The notes: a model not told the origin generated them from the sequence alone. 17,627 bases of DNA from Desulfobulbaceae bacterium (GCA_026990725.1 JALXCX010000282.1:1-17627), one strand, 5' to 3'. Counted from the stretch's first letter, positions 8,107 to 16,700 are shown. Program-made: numbers and translations.

Positions 8107-8180
8107 GGCAGAGTCTGTTTTTATATTGTCAGCAGACAAAAAAAATCCTGTTTAAAGAAACTGGTGAAAAACAAGGACAT

Positions 8181-8212
8181 AAAAAAAAGACCGGAAGAAA
8201 TACCAGTGGTAT
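8181..8212 (-). terminator. Weak terminator-like structure after the PATAN regulator gene
   Basis: On the minus strand, ACTGG (8207-8203) can pair with CCGGT (8194-8190) across an eight-base loop, and a run of eight T follows one base later (8188-8181). The stem is only five pairs with one G-U. The same bases belong to a second dyad, ATACCAGTGGTAT at 8200-8212 (six-base arms). It lies 60-100 bases after the stop at 8275, so it could end the upstream transcript. The low stem strength makes this doubtful. Confidence 0.28.
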
Positions 8213-8274
8213 CACTTCGAGAAATGAGGCAGGAAGAAAAAGGGAACAACAGAAACAAACGACAAACAGAGCTT

Positions 8275-10023
8275 TCAGAGGTATTTTTTTACCTGCTTAA
8301 TTAACTGTTCCGGCTTAAAAGGTTTGGTCAGATAAGCACTGGCACTGGAGAACCGGCCTTTCAACCTGTCTTTTAGGCTGTCTTTGCTGGTCAACATGAT
8401 AACAGGAACACTTTTGAGTTCCTTCTTCTGCTTAAGAACAGACAACACGCCATAGCCATCCAGCTTGGGCAGCATCACATCCAGCAGGATAAGATCAGGT
8501 TGTGCGTCATTAAGTTTGCTCAAAGCCTCGACACCATCTTCGGCTTCCACAACCAGAAAGTCATTACTCTGCAACGTCATTTTAATAACCTTTCTGGTCG
8601 TTGGGCTATCCTCCACGACAAGTATTTTCTTTCTACCAAGCGAATCAGAGGTGAGTGCATCATCAGGAGCCACAGCTGCCGACTCCTCTTCGACTTTATC
8701 TGTTGTCTCTTTGGAGGCAATAAAGCTGATAATCCGTTCGAGCATTGGCGTATAAACACTTTTTCCGCCACCTTCAAACATTTGCAGCTGCTCGTGGTAC
8801 TGCAAGACACCATCAAAATCATTTAGGTGCAAACACGCCAATCCAGCATAAAAGAGGACCTTGGCATTTAATTCACGAGATAAAATATGCTCAAAACGAT
8901 CAATGGCCTGATGCAATATTCTTTCCTGGCCCTTGCTGGTCCAGGTCGATATCATAGGCAAAATTTCTGAGGTGACAACCAGATACGATTTACAAAAATG
9001 ACAAGCTGTTGCCTGTGCATCAACCGGGGCGTAACAAAATGGGCAACGGCTGACCTCTTGCAAACCAGCTTTAACCGCTGATTTATATTTCGCTGTTTCT
9101 TCAGCAATGGCCGGTTCCTTTGGGGCCAGATGATATGCTTTTCCCAGTGAAATATGAATCTGCTTCATACTGTTCAAGGTTCGGGAAAGCCACAACCAGG
9201 CCTGGTCGTTTTCGGGGTTTTTTTTCACCAGGGTTAAAAGAGGCTGTTGCGCTTTTCTAAAATTCAACCCCTGGCAAAAATGGATCCCTTTTTTTAGCAA
9301 ATGACTCTGTTCTTTCAGTTCCTGTTTTTCCTGCTCGGTTAGATCTCCGGTTGCCTCATCTTTTAACCGCATGGCTTCAAGAATGAGAGCCTGCATGCCT
9401 GTATTGATTTTTCGTGGAATATCTTTTTGGGGAAGCTTACTCTGCTGAACCTGCACATCATCCATGGCAATAAGCTGAACAGCGGCTTTTTCCCCGGAGA
9501 TGTTTTGATACAGAGCATCAAAAAGCTCGCCTCCTTTGAAATACATCTGCCCGATTTTCTCCCCGGCAGCATGAATATTCAGCAGACAGGTTTTTCCTTC
9601 TGTCGCAATGACCTGAATCAGGCCGGGAAGAGAAACTCCAGTGAAAGCACTACCTGAGGCAGCCTCTTCAAGCCCCTTGATGATCATCTTGGCAAGGACA
9701 GACGGCTTAACCGGCTTCTTTAAAAACTGAAAAGCTCGTTGAGACATTCTTTCCTGCAAGCCAGGAATTGCATAAGAAGTCAAAACGATACATGGGGTTT
9801 CCGGATAGTGGCCACTCACATGCGACAACAAAGCAAACCCATCAACCTCCGGCATTTTGATGTCTGTCACTAAAAGCGCAATTTTTTCCTGCGCAAGGAT
9901 ATCAATAGCCTCTTTGCCGCTGGCAGCAAAGATGACACTAAAATCATTACTGAATTTTTTCAAACTGACGCCAAGCAGCTTATGCAGCGCCAGATCGTCA
10001 TCGACAATTAAAACTTTGTCCAT
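8275..10023 (-). CDS. Double-receiver regulator: REC, PATAN/DUF4388, TPR-like, zinc ribbon, PilG-like REC
   Basis: Response regulator of 582 residues with a receiver at each end. REC1 (1-120) has D9, D10, phosphoacceptor D54, T82 and K103. A PATAN/DUF4388 domain spans about 126-222 (FTGVSLPGLIQVI; IGQMYFKGGELFDALY; NTGMQALILEAMRLKDE). A TPR-like helical part follows (about 240-320), then a zinc ribbon with CPFC (327-330) and CHFC (341-344), more helices (about 365-440), an acidic linker, and REC2 (464-582) with E471, D472, D515, T545 and K567. In REC2, LKGRFSSASAYLTKPF resembles the PilG signature. PATAN regulators in cyanobacteria (PatA, PixG, PixE types) govern pilus motility, PixE by binding the extension ATPase PilB1, so a pilus-motor output is likely here. 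No DNA-binding domain is seen. ATG at 10023 has no good Shine-Dalgarno. It precedes the PilH-like gene by a 275-base gap. Confidence 0.88.
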   Translation of the reverse strand: MDKVLIVDDDLALHKLLGVSLKKFSNDFSVIFAASGKEAIDILAQEKIALLVTDIKMPEVDGFALLSHVSGHYPETPCIVLTSYAIPGLQERMSQRAFQFLKKPVKPSVLAKMIIKGLEEAASGSAFTGVSLPGLIQVIATEGKTCLLNIHAAGEKIGQMYFKGGELFDALYQNISGEKAAVQLIAMDDVQVQQSKLPQKDIPRKINTGMQALILEAMRLKDEATGDLTEQEKQELKEQSHLLKKGIHFCQGLNFRKAQQPLLTLVKKNPENDQAWLWLSRTLNSMKQIHISLGKAYHLAPKEPAIAEETAKYKSAVKAGLQEVSRCPFCYAPVDAQATACHFCKSYLVVTSEILPMISTWTSKGQERILHQAIDRFEHILSRELNAKVLFYAGLACLHLNDFDGVLQYHEQLQMFEGGGKSVYTPMLERIISFIASKETTDKVEEESAAVAPDDALTSDSLGRKKILVVEDSPTTRKVIKMTLQSNDFLVVEAEDGVEALSKLNDAQPDLILLDVMLPKLDGYGVLSVLKQKKELKSVPVIMLTSKDSLKDRLKGRFSSASAYLTKPFKPEQLIKQVKKYL

Positions 10024-10047
10024 TGTTTATTCATTCAAAAATTAACG

Positions 10048-10076
10048 ATAATACCTAAAAAATACTGACAGAACAA
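10048..10076 (-). promoter_or_regulatory. Low-confidence promoter candidate before the PATAN regulator gene
   Basis: On the minus strand, TTGTTC (10076-10071), a 17-base spacer and TATTAT (10053-10048) could be a -35/-10 pair. The start would be about 18 bases before the ATG at 10023. The -35 matches only three consensus bases and the leader lacks a clear ribosome site. The spacing and position are right, but the surrounding sequence is AT-rich. Confidence 0.28.
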
Positions 10077-10147
10077 CTCTTGCTTATTTAAGTTTATAAT
10101 CTGTCGATTATATTTACAAGAATTATAATGCCAAACCATGTTGATTG

Positions 10148-10185
10148 TTTTCCTTACGTACTCAAGTAGCTTATAAAAAGGAAAA
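10148..10185. repeat. 8-base inverted repeat directly after the hybrid kinase stop codon
   Basis: TTTTCCTT at 10148-10155 and AAGGAAAA at 10178-10185 are perfect inverted arms. The 22-base loop itself holds the small dyad TACTCAAGTA. It begins two bases beyond the kinase stop (10187-10189). No T-run follows the 3' arm on the minus strand, so it is not a standard intrinsic terminator. It may protect or mark the 3' end of the kinase transcript, or may be chance in AT-rich DNA. Confidence 0.35.
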
Positions 10186-10186
10186 T

Positions 10187-13075
10187 CTACACTCCAAACA
10201 AAGCTGAAATTTGATCATAGAGTTTTGCTCTCATTCTGGAATAATCACAGGCTTCATCCTTGCGTGCCGAGAACTCCATTGTTTTTGCTATTTCTGCCTG
10301 TTCATCCAGACCAATATTCAGCAATGCTCCCTTAACGGCATGGGCCTGCCGTTCTACTTCGCCGAGATCGCCAGCCGTTAATGCCGATTCTAACGCATCC
10401 ATTCCCTCTTGCAGAGAATTACGATACATATCCAGAACCTCTTGAGCGCTGGCCTGGTCAAGTTCATATTCCTTCATCAAGTGCTGTAAAATCTGGCCGC
10501 CAAGCCCTGATTCCCGCCCGCCATCGTTCTCCGCTGTTGTTTTCATACTATCCTCAAGCCCGACTTTACTGTTTTCTTCCTTTGCAGAGCAAAGGATCAA
10601 TGCACTGCTCAACATATCCGGATTATACGGTTTGGTAAGATAGTCGTCAACTCCCTCTACAAAACAGCGTTCCCGATCCTCTGGCAGGGCGTTGGCCGTT
10701 ATGGCTATAATTGGAAGATGATGGCCTTCCAGCCGATTACCAATTTTTTGGGCCAGATCCATCGATATCTGTTTAGAATCAAACTTTCCTTTTTCCAACT
10801 GGCGAATAATTCGTGTCGCAGTTAACCCGTCCATTTTCGGCATCTGAATGTCCATAAGTACCAGATCAAACTCCGCCTCTGCAAGAATCTCAAGCCCCTG
10901 GAACCCATTATTGGCAGATGTGACCTTATGCCCCAGTTTATGCAAAATCATTGTTGCCAGCTGACGATTGGCCGAATTATCTTCAACCAGAAGAATATCA
11001 AGGTCGGTCACAGAACTAGCGACCTGCTTCTGAACATTACCAGGTCGAACAGGCTCCTCGACCCGCTCTAAAGAAAGGGTGAAAGAAAAACGGCTCCCCT
11101 GGCCCGGGCTGGATTCCAACGAAATTTCACCGCCCATTAACTCAACAAGCTGCCTGGAAATTACCAGGCCAAGCCCAGTCCCTCCATATCTTCTGGTCAT
11201 AGAGACATCGGCCTGGGAAAAGCTCTCAAAAATAACATCGTGCTGCGCCCTGTTAATCCCGATACCTGTATCTTTAACACTGAAAAGAGCCTTGTACTTT
11301 CCCCCGTCATCAGGTTGCAGGACCACACTAAGTTCAACTTTTCCCTGTTCCGTAAACTTTATGGCATTTCCTGCCAGGTTCAAAAGCACCTGACGAAGCC
11401 GAAGAGCGTCTCCCTTAAAATAACCATCAGCACCTGTAATACCATATTTCAACTCCAGACCTTTTCTTTTTGCACTGTTACCCAGGATACCAACGACATC
11501 GGCCAACAGGCTGCTGATCTCAAACGGCCTGATTTCAAGAGCTAGTTTTCCTGCCTCAACCTTCGAGTAATCCAAAATATCGTTAACAAGTTCCATGAGA
11601 GCTTCCGAAGCATTGAGGATAAGATCAAGTTTATCCTCCTGCTTGTCAGTAATCTCACTATCTTTCAATAAATGTGCCATACCCATGATGGCATTCATTG
11701 GTGTTCGAATTTCGTGACTCATGTTGGCAAGGAACGTACTTTTGGCCTGACTGGCGACCAAGGCCTGCTCTTTTGCTTCCTGCAGTTGACGAAAATTCTC
11801 CATTTGCTCGCTGACGTCCTTGGCAAAGATCATAAATTCATCGTGTAACGAGTCTTCAAGCACTATACGGGTAGCAGTGGTCAGGCTGGGAAAATGTGTT
11901 CCGTCCTTACGCCATTGTGTCATTTCCCCGCTAAAAGAATTCTTTTCATAAACCTGAGCACTGAAAGGTACGTCAAATTCCTTATCCCGCAAGGAGGAAT
12001 AAAAAACTTGCACCGGCATTTTTTGTATCTTTTCCAAAGCATACCCATGCATATTCGCCCAAGCCTGATTTGCATAATTAACCCGCCATCGGTCATCGGT
12101 GAGCAAAAAACCGTTTGGGGATTGATCTACCGCCTGTCGGAATCTTGCCAGCTCCTGCTCCATGGCCACTGGCTTGCTGATGTCTGACTTAATAGCAACA
12201 AAATGTGTAATAGTATTATGGTCGTCATAAATGGGTCCTACAGCCATAGACTCCCAATAGGTGGAGCCATCTTTTCGCATATTAATAATTCTACCACGCC
12301 AGATTCCACCATGTGTAATAGTCGACCACAGCTCCTGGTAGAACGCTTTTCCATGCTGCCCGGATTTGAGAATACTCATTTTTCGGCCGACTGCTTCCTC
12401 AACCATGTAACCGGTCAAACGAAAAAAACCGGGGTTCACGTGCTCAATTAATCCATTATTGTCTGTAATAACAATAGCATTTCCACTATACTCAAATGCT
12501 TTCTTAAACAGAGACAACTCACGTTCCCGCACTTTCAGATGACTTATATCAGTCACCAGCACCAACCCCAAATCTTCTGTCTCCGAAGCGGCACAGGACA
12601 GCATAACCGAAATGCTCTGCCCATCGGCATGAAGTAGAGATGTTTCAAAAACAGCAGAACGTCCCTGATCCCATCCGGAGGAAGACAATTTCCTTAATCT
12701 CTCCAGGGATTGATCATCAAGTAAACCCTGCACGGGCTGGTCCGTCATTTCCTGTTCTGTTCGACCAAGCATCAGGCAAAGCGCACTGTTGGCTTCAAGA
12801 ATATTTGAACATTCGCTATCCATGACCAAACAACCCAAACTTCCATGCTGTATAAACCTGTTATACTTTTCCGCATCCCGCTGATGCCGGTCCTGCTCAC
12901 CCTGCAATTTCCGCAGAAGCAAATCTTTTGCATGATTCTTTCGCAAACTGATAATAAGGGCTGGCAACAAAATGCACAAAGCCGTCAACAGCAGGAGAAT
13001 AATTATTCCTGCGAGCTCCCCCTGCAGCCGGTCACCAGACAAAAACACCATGGATTTCAAAGAATCTGGGTTCAT
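10187..13075 (-). CDS. Hybrid sensor histidine kinase: TM, three PAS, HisKA, HATPase, REC, HPt
   Basis: Membrane-anchored phosphorelay kinase of 962 residues with all relay modules in one chain. A single hydrophobic helix lies at about 20-44, followed by a short coiled segment. PAS 1 (about 70-180), PAS 2 (190-300; VITDNNGLIEHVNPGFFRLTGY) and PAS 3 (310-425; LLTDDRWRVNYANQAW) are cytoplasmic. HisKA has H454 in NMSHEIRTP. The HATPase has N570 in LLNLAGNAIKF, DTGIG (602-606) and GGTGLGL (631-637). The receiver (about 690-830) has E698, D699, phosphoacceptor D742 and K816, with an extra loop of about 30 residues between RIIRQLEK and LPIIAIT. The HPt (about 860-962) has H912 in HAVKG. There is no periplasmic sensor, so the input is probably intracellular, possibly redox or a small ligand. 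ATG at 13075 lacks a Shine-Dalgarno; ATG at 13051 is an alternative. It follows the other kinase after a 156-base gap in which no good promoter or terminator is seen. Confidence 0.94.
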   Translation of the reverse strand: MNPDSLKSMVFLSGDRLQGELAGIIILLLLTALCILLPALIISLRKNHAKDLLLRKLQGEQDRHQRDAEKYNRFIQHGSLGCLVMDSECSNILEANSALCLMLGRTEQEMTDQPVQGLLDDQSLERLRKLSSSGWDQGRSAVFETSLLHADGQSISVMLSCAASETEDLGLVLVTDISHLKVRERELSLFKKAFEYSGNAIVITDNNGLIEHVNPGFFRLTGYMVEEAVGRKMSILKSGQHGKAFYQELWSTITHGGIWRGRIINMRKDGSTYWESMAVGPIYDDHNTITHFVAIKSDISKPVAMEQELARFRQAVDQSPNGFLLTDDRWRVNYANQAWANMHGYALEKIQKMPVQVFYSSLRDKEFDVPFSAQVYEKNSFSGEMTQWRKDGTHFPSLTTATRIVLEDSLHDEFMIFAKDVSEQMENFRQLQEAKEQALVASQAKSTFLANMSHEIRTPMNAIMGMAHLLKDSEITDKQEDKLDLILNASEALMELVNDILDYSKVEAGKLALEIRPFEISSLLADVVGILGNSAKRKGLELKYGITGADGYFKGDALRLRQVLLNLAGNAIKFTEQGKVELSVVLQPDDGGKYKALFSVKDTGIGINRAQHDVIFESFSQADVSMTRRYGGTGLGLVISRQLVELMGGEISLESSPGQGSRFSFTLSLERVEEPVRPGNVQKQVASSVTDLDILLVEDNSANRQLATMILHKLGHKVTSANNGFQGLEILAEAEFDLVLMDIQMPKMDGLTATRIIRQLEKGKFDSKQISMDLAQKIGNRLEGHHLPIIAITANALPEDRERCFVEGVDDYLTKPYNPDMLSSALILCSAKEENSKVGLEDSMKTTAENDGGRESGLGGQILQHLMKEYELDQASAQEVLDMYRNSLQEGMDALESALTAGDLGEVERQAHAVKGALLNIGLDEQAEIAKTMEFSARKDEACDYSRMRAKLYDQISALFGV

Positions 13076-13231
13076 TTCAGTGCAACCATTTGTCCATACT
13101 GTTTATCATAAATAGGTGTGCATACATGAGGCGAATCTAACAATTCTTCTGCTACCAGTCCAATTTCGGACAACGGGCCAGGATGCTTCCACGCTTCCAA
13201 AAAATTTTGACAAAAAACTCACATTTCCCTT

Positions 13232-16200
13232 CTACTCTGAAACAAGTGACTGTGACATGGCGTGATATATTTCTTGGGGTTTAAAGGGTTTAACGGCATA
13301 GGCATCCATGCCGGCCTCCAGGCATTGCTCCCTGTCTTCACTCAGCGCATGAGCTGTCAGGGCAACAATAGGAATATGTCCGCCTGCAAGTCTTGAACGA
13401 AGCAAAGTGCTGAATTCTGCTGGGAGAAAACGCTCCGGAGATTCTCCTTTCCCGTTTTCACAGGATCGAATAATACGTGTTGCCGTAATTCCATCCATTT
13501 TCGGCATCTGGACATCCAGGAGAATCACATCAAAATGATGATCAAGAAGTATGGTCAGAGCCTCCATTCCGTTTTCAGCTTCAACAACCTGATGATCACC
13601 CTTCTTAAATATCGCCTGAGCCAGGTACCGGTTTGCTGAATTATCATCAACCAGAAGTATCCGTAAAGGTGTCTTGAAAGAATCACCTGCAAAATCCTTT
13701 TCCTCGAGTTGATGGCATTCTTCAGGAGAAGACCTTTTCAGGACAACGGAAAAACAGAACGTCGAACCGCTCCCGGGCTCACTTTTCACTTTCATCTCAC
13801 CGCCCATAAGCCGACATAACTGTGAGCTGATGGCAAGCCCCAGACCCGTGCCGCCAAAATTACGGCTTATGCTTGTGTCTGCCTGAACAAAAGAGTCAAA
13901 AATAGCCTCCTGCTTCTCGGGGGCAATGCCTATACCGTTATCCTCCACTTCAAAATCAAGCAGAACAGCCTCATCATCCTTCTGCTCCTTACCAGCACCT
14001 ACTCGTACCTTAATCTCGCCCGTTTCTGTAAATTTAATCGCATTCCCCACAAGGTTATGCAAAATCTGACGCAATCGTAAATCATCTCCAACAACATGTT
14101 GAGGTGTATCCGACGTAATCCGACTTTTCAGCTCCAGCCCTTTTTTCCGGGCCAGAAACTCCATGGTTTGCAGGACCTGGGTAATGACGGTTTTAAGCTC
14201 AAAAGGATGACTATCCAGCTCAAAACGACCTGACTCAATCTTGGAAAAATCAAGAATATCATTAATCAAGGCCAAGAGAAAATCGGCAGAATGTCGTATT
14301 GTTTCAAGTAAATATTTTTGCTGTGCATCAAGCGGGGTCTCCATTGCCAGACGGCTCATGCCGATGATCGAGTTCATGGGGGTTCGAATTTCGTGACTCA
14401 TATTGGCAAGAAAACTGCTTTTTTCCCTGCTGGCCTGCTGGGCTCTGTCTCTGGCAAGCTGGAGATGTTTTTCAACTTCTTTTTGATCACTGATATCCTG
14501 CGTAAGCCAGATGGCCCCCTGACTGAGATCAGCTGGATCGATAGCTTTGCCCTTAAGTGAAGACCAAAACAGGGTACCGTCCCGCTTTTTCAACAACTGC
14601 TCATCTTCAAAGACCTTATTATTCTGAAAACTTTGTGTTGCCCTGGTAATTGTATCCTCATAAACTTCACGGCTTTGAAAGATTAATTCCGTTGACAGAC
14701 CTGCCACGTCATCTTTGCTCTCATAGCCAAACATCTCCGCTCCAGAAGCACTCACCCAGAGAAACTTATGATCAACAATGTATGAGATACCAATGGCAGC
14801 ATGATCGACAATAAGTTCCAGTTCCGCTGATTTGGAGGCAATCTGGTGTTCAAGAATAATTCGTTCGGTAATATCATTTTTTATGGCAAAAAAATGACTT
14901 ATCCGATGTTGACTGTCAAAGACAGGGGCCATGACCTGCCCTTCCCAATACAGCGTACCGTCCTTTTTCCTGTTCCGGAGATACCCTTTCCAGTTGCGGC
15001 CGCTCAAAAGTACCTCCCAGAGAACCTTGAATGTTTCCGGGTCTGTTTTCCCTGAATTTAAAATTGAAGGCTTCTGGCCACAGGCCTCCTCGCTGCTGTA
15101 GCCGGTTATTTTTGCAAAAGCCTGATTTACATAGACAATAACGCCATGGCTGTCAGTGATGACAATGCCGCTGGGACTTTGCTCGATGACTCGGGAAAAA
15201 AGCAGAAGTTGTTCCTGCTCCTTTTTCCGTTCTGTAATATCTGTAACAAAACAAAAACGATCTTTTTTGAGCGTCTCTTGATCTGTAATTTCTCCAAAAT
15301 GGATTAACACATCAATATTCTGCCCATTCTCGAGGTATAAACGGCTCTCAAACCTCCCTGTACGTGACTCAGGATTATCTGAAACACAACAACCCTTCTC
15401 TTTAAGCCCAACAAAAATATCCAGGATCCTGCTCCCAAAGATCTGCTCTTCCGGTATACCAAGGAGTTGGCAAAAGCTCTCGTTCACTTCGTGAATTTCC
15501 TGGGATTCCGCATCAAAAAGACAAAACCCTTCCGGGTTCCTGTTGATAATGGTTTCGTATTTTTTCTTCTCCTTTAGCCTCTGCTTTGTTTCCCTCCTCA
15601 CCCCTTCGGCAGCTGACAGCATGTCATGGTGCTGCCTGTTCAAGAAATAAAGAAAAGCCATCAGAACAAGCAAAATGCTGCCCATTATATACATGAGCGT
15701 TTTATAGGATGATGAAACAGGCCGATAACTGCTGCGAAACCATTGAACGTCGACAATATGGAGGAGGAAGAGCCTGCTGGACATTAACTCTTCCTTAAAC
15801 AAAAAATAGTCAACCCCCTCTGTATTTTTCACCTCGAGCAGATTTTTATCCGCAAGCTTTGCAAAGCTCCCTTTTGGGAACTCCAGGGAGCTGATGCGCT
15901 CGGGGGGGAATTGGCGAGTTTTTCTTAACTCCTGAATCTTTTTTTCGGAAAGTATTTCAAAAGAGGCAAGGGAATTGTTTTTTGCATCGATAAAAATACC
16001 GCTTGCGGTGGTCAAGCCCATTCGAAGTTGTCTGGGTGTTGGAATTGTTCGGGCAAAGGCAGACAACACTGAGTGTAAATCAAAAAAAGAGGGCATAATT
16101 TTCATGACTGCCACACCAAGAATATGCGCCCCGTCAACAACCGGCTGGGCAAAATAAATGCCAGGCTGCTTTGAGGTCACCCCCATGGCAACATACAAAC

Positions 16201-16636
16201 CGCTTCCCCAGGTTATCGCATCTTTGAAGTATGGCCTGAATCCATAATTCTTGCCGACAAAACTTTTCTTGCTCGCATACACACAGAGTCCATTCGTATC
16301 CATCAGAAAGACAGAAGAAATTTTATCTATGGAAGCGATAGATTCCAGATTCTTGTCAACAATAAGAACGGCACTCCTTGTTGGAGTTTTGCCTTTGGCA
16401 TGCTGCGCCAGCGAATTAATGACTATCGGATTCTTTTTAAGCAGGTCTGAAACACTGATCAACTGACTAAATGCCTGGTTAAGCCGCTGCCCCTCCTGAA
16501 CAAGAAAATTTCTGTAGATCTCAATATCCTGAGTTCTACTCTTTTGCTGGTTATCAAACACAACCCAACTGAGAAACAGAAGTGCTGCCATGCTGATTAT
16601 CATGACAGTATGAAGAACTCTGGTGGAAATATTCAT
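13232..16636 (-). CDS. Hybrid sensor histidine kinase with DctB-like periplasmic sensor, three PAS, HisKA, HATPase, REC
   Basis: Transmembrane sensor kinase, 1134 residues from ATG at 16636. The frame extends upstream to a TTG at 16714, but MNISTRVLHTVMIISMAALL gives a normal basic start followed by a membrane helix (5-27). Periplasmic residues about 28-305 resemble the double-PAS/Cache sensor of DctB: FVGKNYGFRPYFKDAI (126-141), a GVTSKQPGIYFAQPV stretch and ILGVAVMKI; in DctB this region recognises C4-dicarboxylates. The second helix lies at about 311-333. PAS domains lie at about 359-469, 477-592 and 598-719. HisKA has H748 in NMSHEIRTP; the HATPase has NLVGNAIKF, EDNGIGI and GGTGLGL. The receiver (about 990-1134) has D997, D998, phosphoacceptor D1041, T1094 and K1116. 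No HPt is present, so phosphate must pass to another protein's HPt, perhaps that of the adjacent kinase. There is no Shine-Dalgarno; the leader is T-rich. Confidence 0.93.
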   Translation of the reverse strand: MNISTRVLHTVMIISMAALLFLSWVVFDNQQKSRTQDIEIYRNFLVQEGQRLNQAFSQLISVSDLLKKNPIVINSLAQHAKGKTPTRSAVLIVDKNLESIASIDKISSVFLMDTNGLCVYASKKSFVGKNYGFRPYFKDAITWGSGLYVAMGVTSKQPGIYFAQPVVDGAHILGVAVMKIMPSFFDLHSVLSAFARTIPTPRQLRMGLTTASGIFIDAKNNSLASFEILSEKKIQELRKTRQFPPERISSLEFPKGSFAKLADKNLLEVKNTEGVDYFLFKEELMSSRLFLLHIVDVQWFRSSYRPVSSSYKTLMYIMGSILLVLMAFLYFLNRQHHDMLSAAEGVRRETKQRLKEKKKYETIINRNPEGFCLFDAESQEIHEVNESFCQLLGIPEEQIFGSRILDIFVGLKEKGCCVSDNPESRTGRFESRLYLENGQNIDVLIHFGEITDQETLKKDRFCFVTDITERKKEQEQLLLFSRVIEQSPSGIVITDSHGVIVYVNQAFAKITGYSSEEACGQKPSILNSGKTDPETFKVLWEVLLSGRNWKGYLRNRKKDGTLYWEGQVMAPVFDSQHRISHFFAIKNDITERIILEHQIASKSAELELIVDHAAIGISYIVDHKFLWVSASGAEMFGYESKDDVAGLSTELIFQSREVYEDTITRATQSFQNNKVFEDEQLLKKRDGTLFWSSLKGKAIDPADLSQGAIWLTQDISDQKEVEKHLQLARDRAQQASREKSSFLANMSHEIRTPMNSIIGMSRLAMETPLDAQQKYLLETIRHSADFLLALINDILDFSKIESGRFELDSHPFELKTVITQVLQTMEFLARKKGLELKSRITSDTPQHVVGDDLRLRQILHNLVGNAIKFTETGEIKVRVGAGKEQKDDEAVLLDFEVEDNGIGIAPEKQEAIFDSFVQADTSISRNFGGTGLGLAISSQLCRLMGGEMKVKSEPGSGSTFCFSVVLKRSSPEECHQLEEKDFAGDSFKTPLRILLVDDNSANRYLAQAIFKKGDHQVVEAENGMEALTILLDHHFDVILLDVQMPKMDGITATRIIRSCENGKGESPERFLPAEFSTLLRSRLAGGHIPIVALTAHALSEDREQCLEAGMDAYAVKPFKPQEIYHAMSQSLVSE

Positions 16637-16675
16637 AGAAAAAAAATAGAAAAAACGGTCTTGCTGCAAGTGGAC

Positions 16676-16700
16676 GGGGGAATCAAAGGTGTTTTCCCCC
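16676..16700 (-). promoter_or_regulatory. GC-rich hairpin in the leader of the DctB-like hybrid kinase gene
   Basis: On the minus strand GGGGGAA (16700-16694) and TTCCCCC (16682-16676) are perfect seven-base arms around an 11-base loop. About 20 bases later comes CTTGCAGCAAGACCG and then two T-runs reaching the kinase ATG at 16636. The layout hints at a terminator or attenuator for the HD-GYP transcript, or at a structured leader for the kinase. The strongest stem is not directly followed by T, so the terminator reading is uncertain. No convincing promoter was seen in the 221 bases between the two genes. Confidence 0.42.

Noticed and set aside
10108..10138. Sigma-54-like TTGGC...CTTGT element before the PATAN regulator gene
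   Set aside because: The distance between the GG and the next G-containing element is wrong for a -24/-12 promoter and the required GC is absent.
13076..13231. Possible promoter or terminator between the two hybrid kinases
   Set aside because: The only -35/-10 pairs found match three of six bases each, and the small GTCC/GGAC dyad has no T-run after it.
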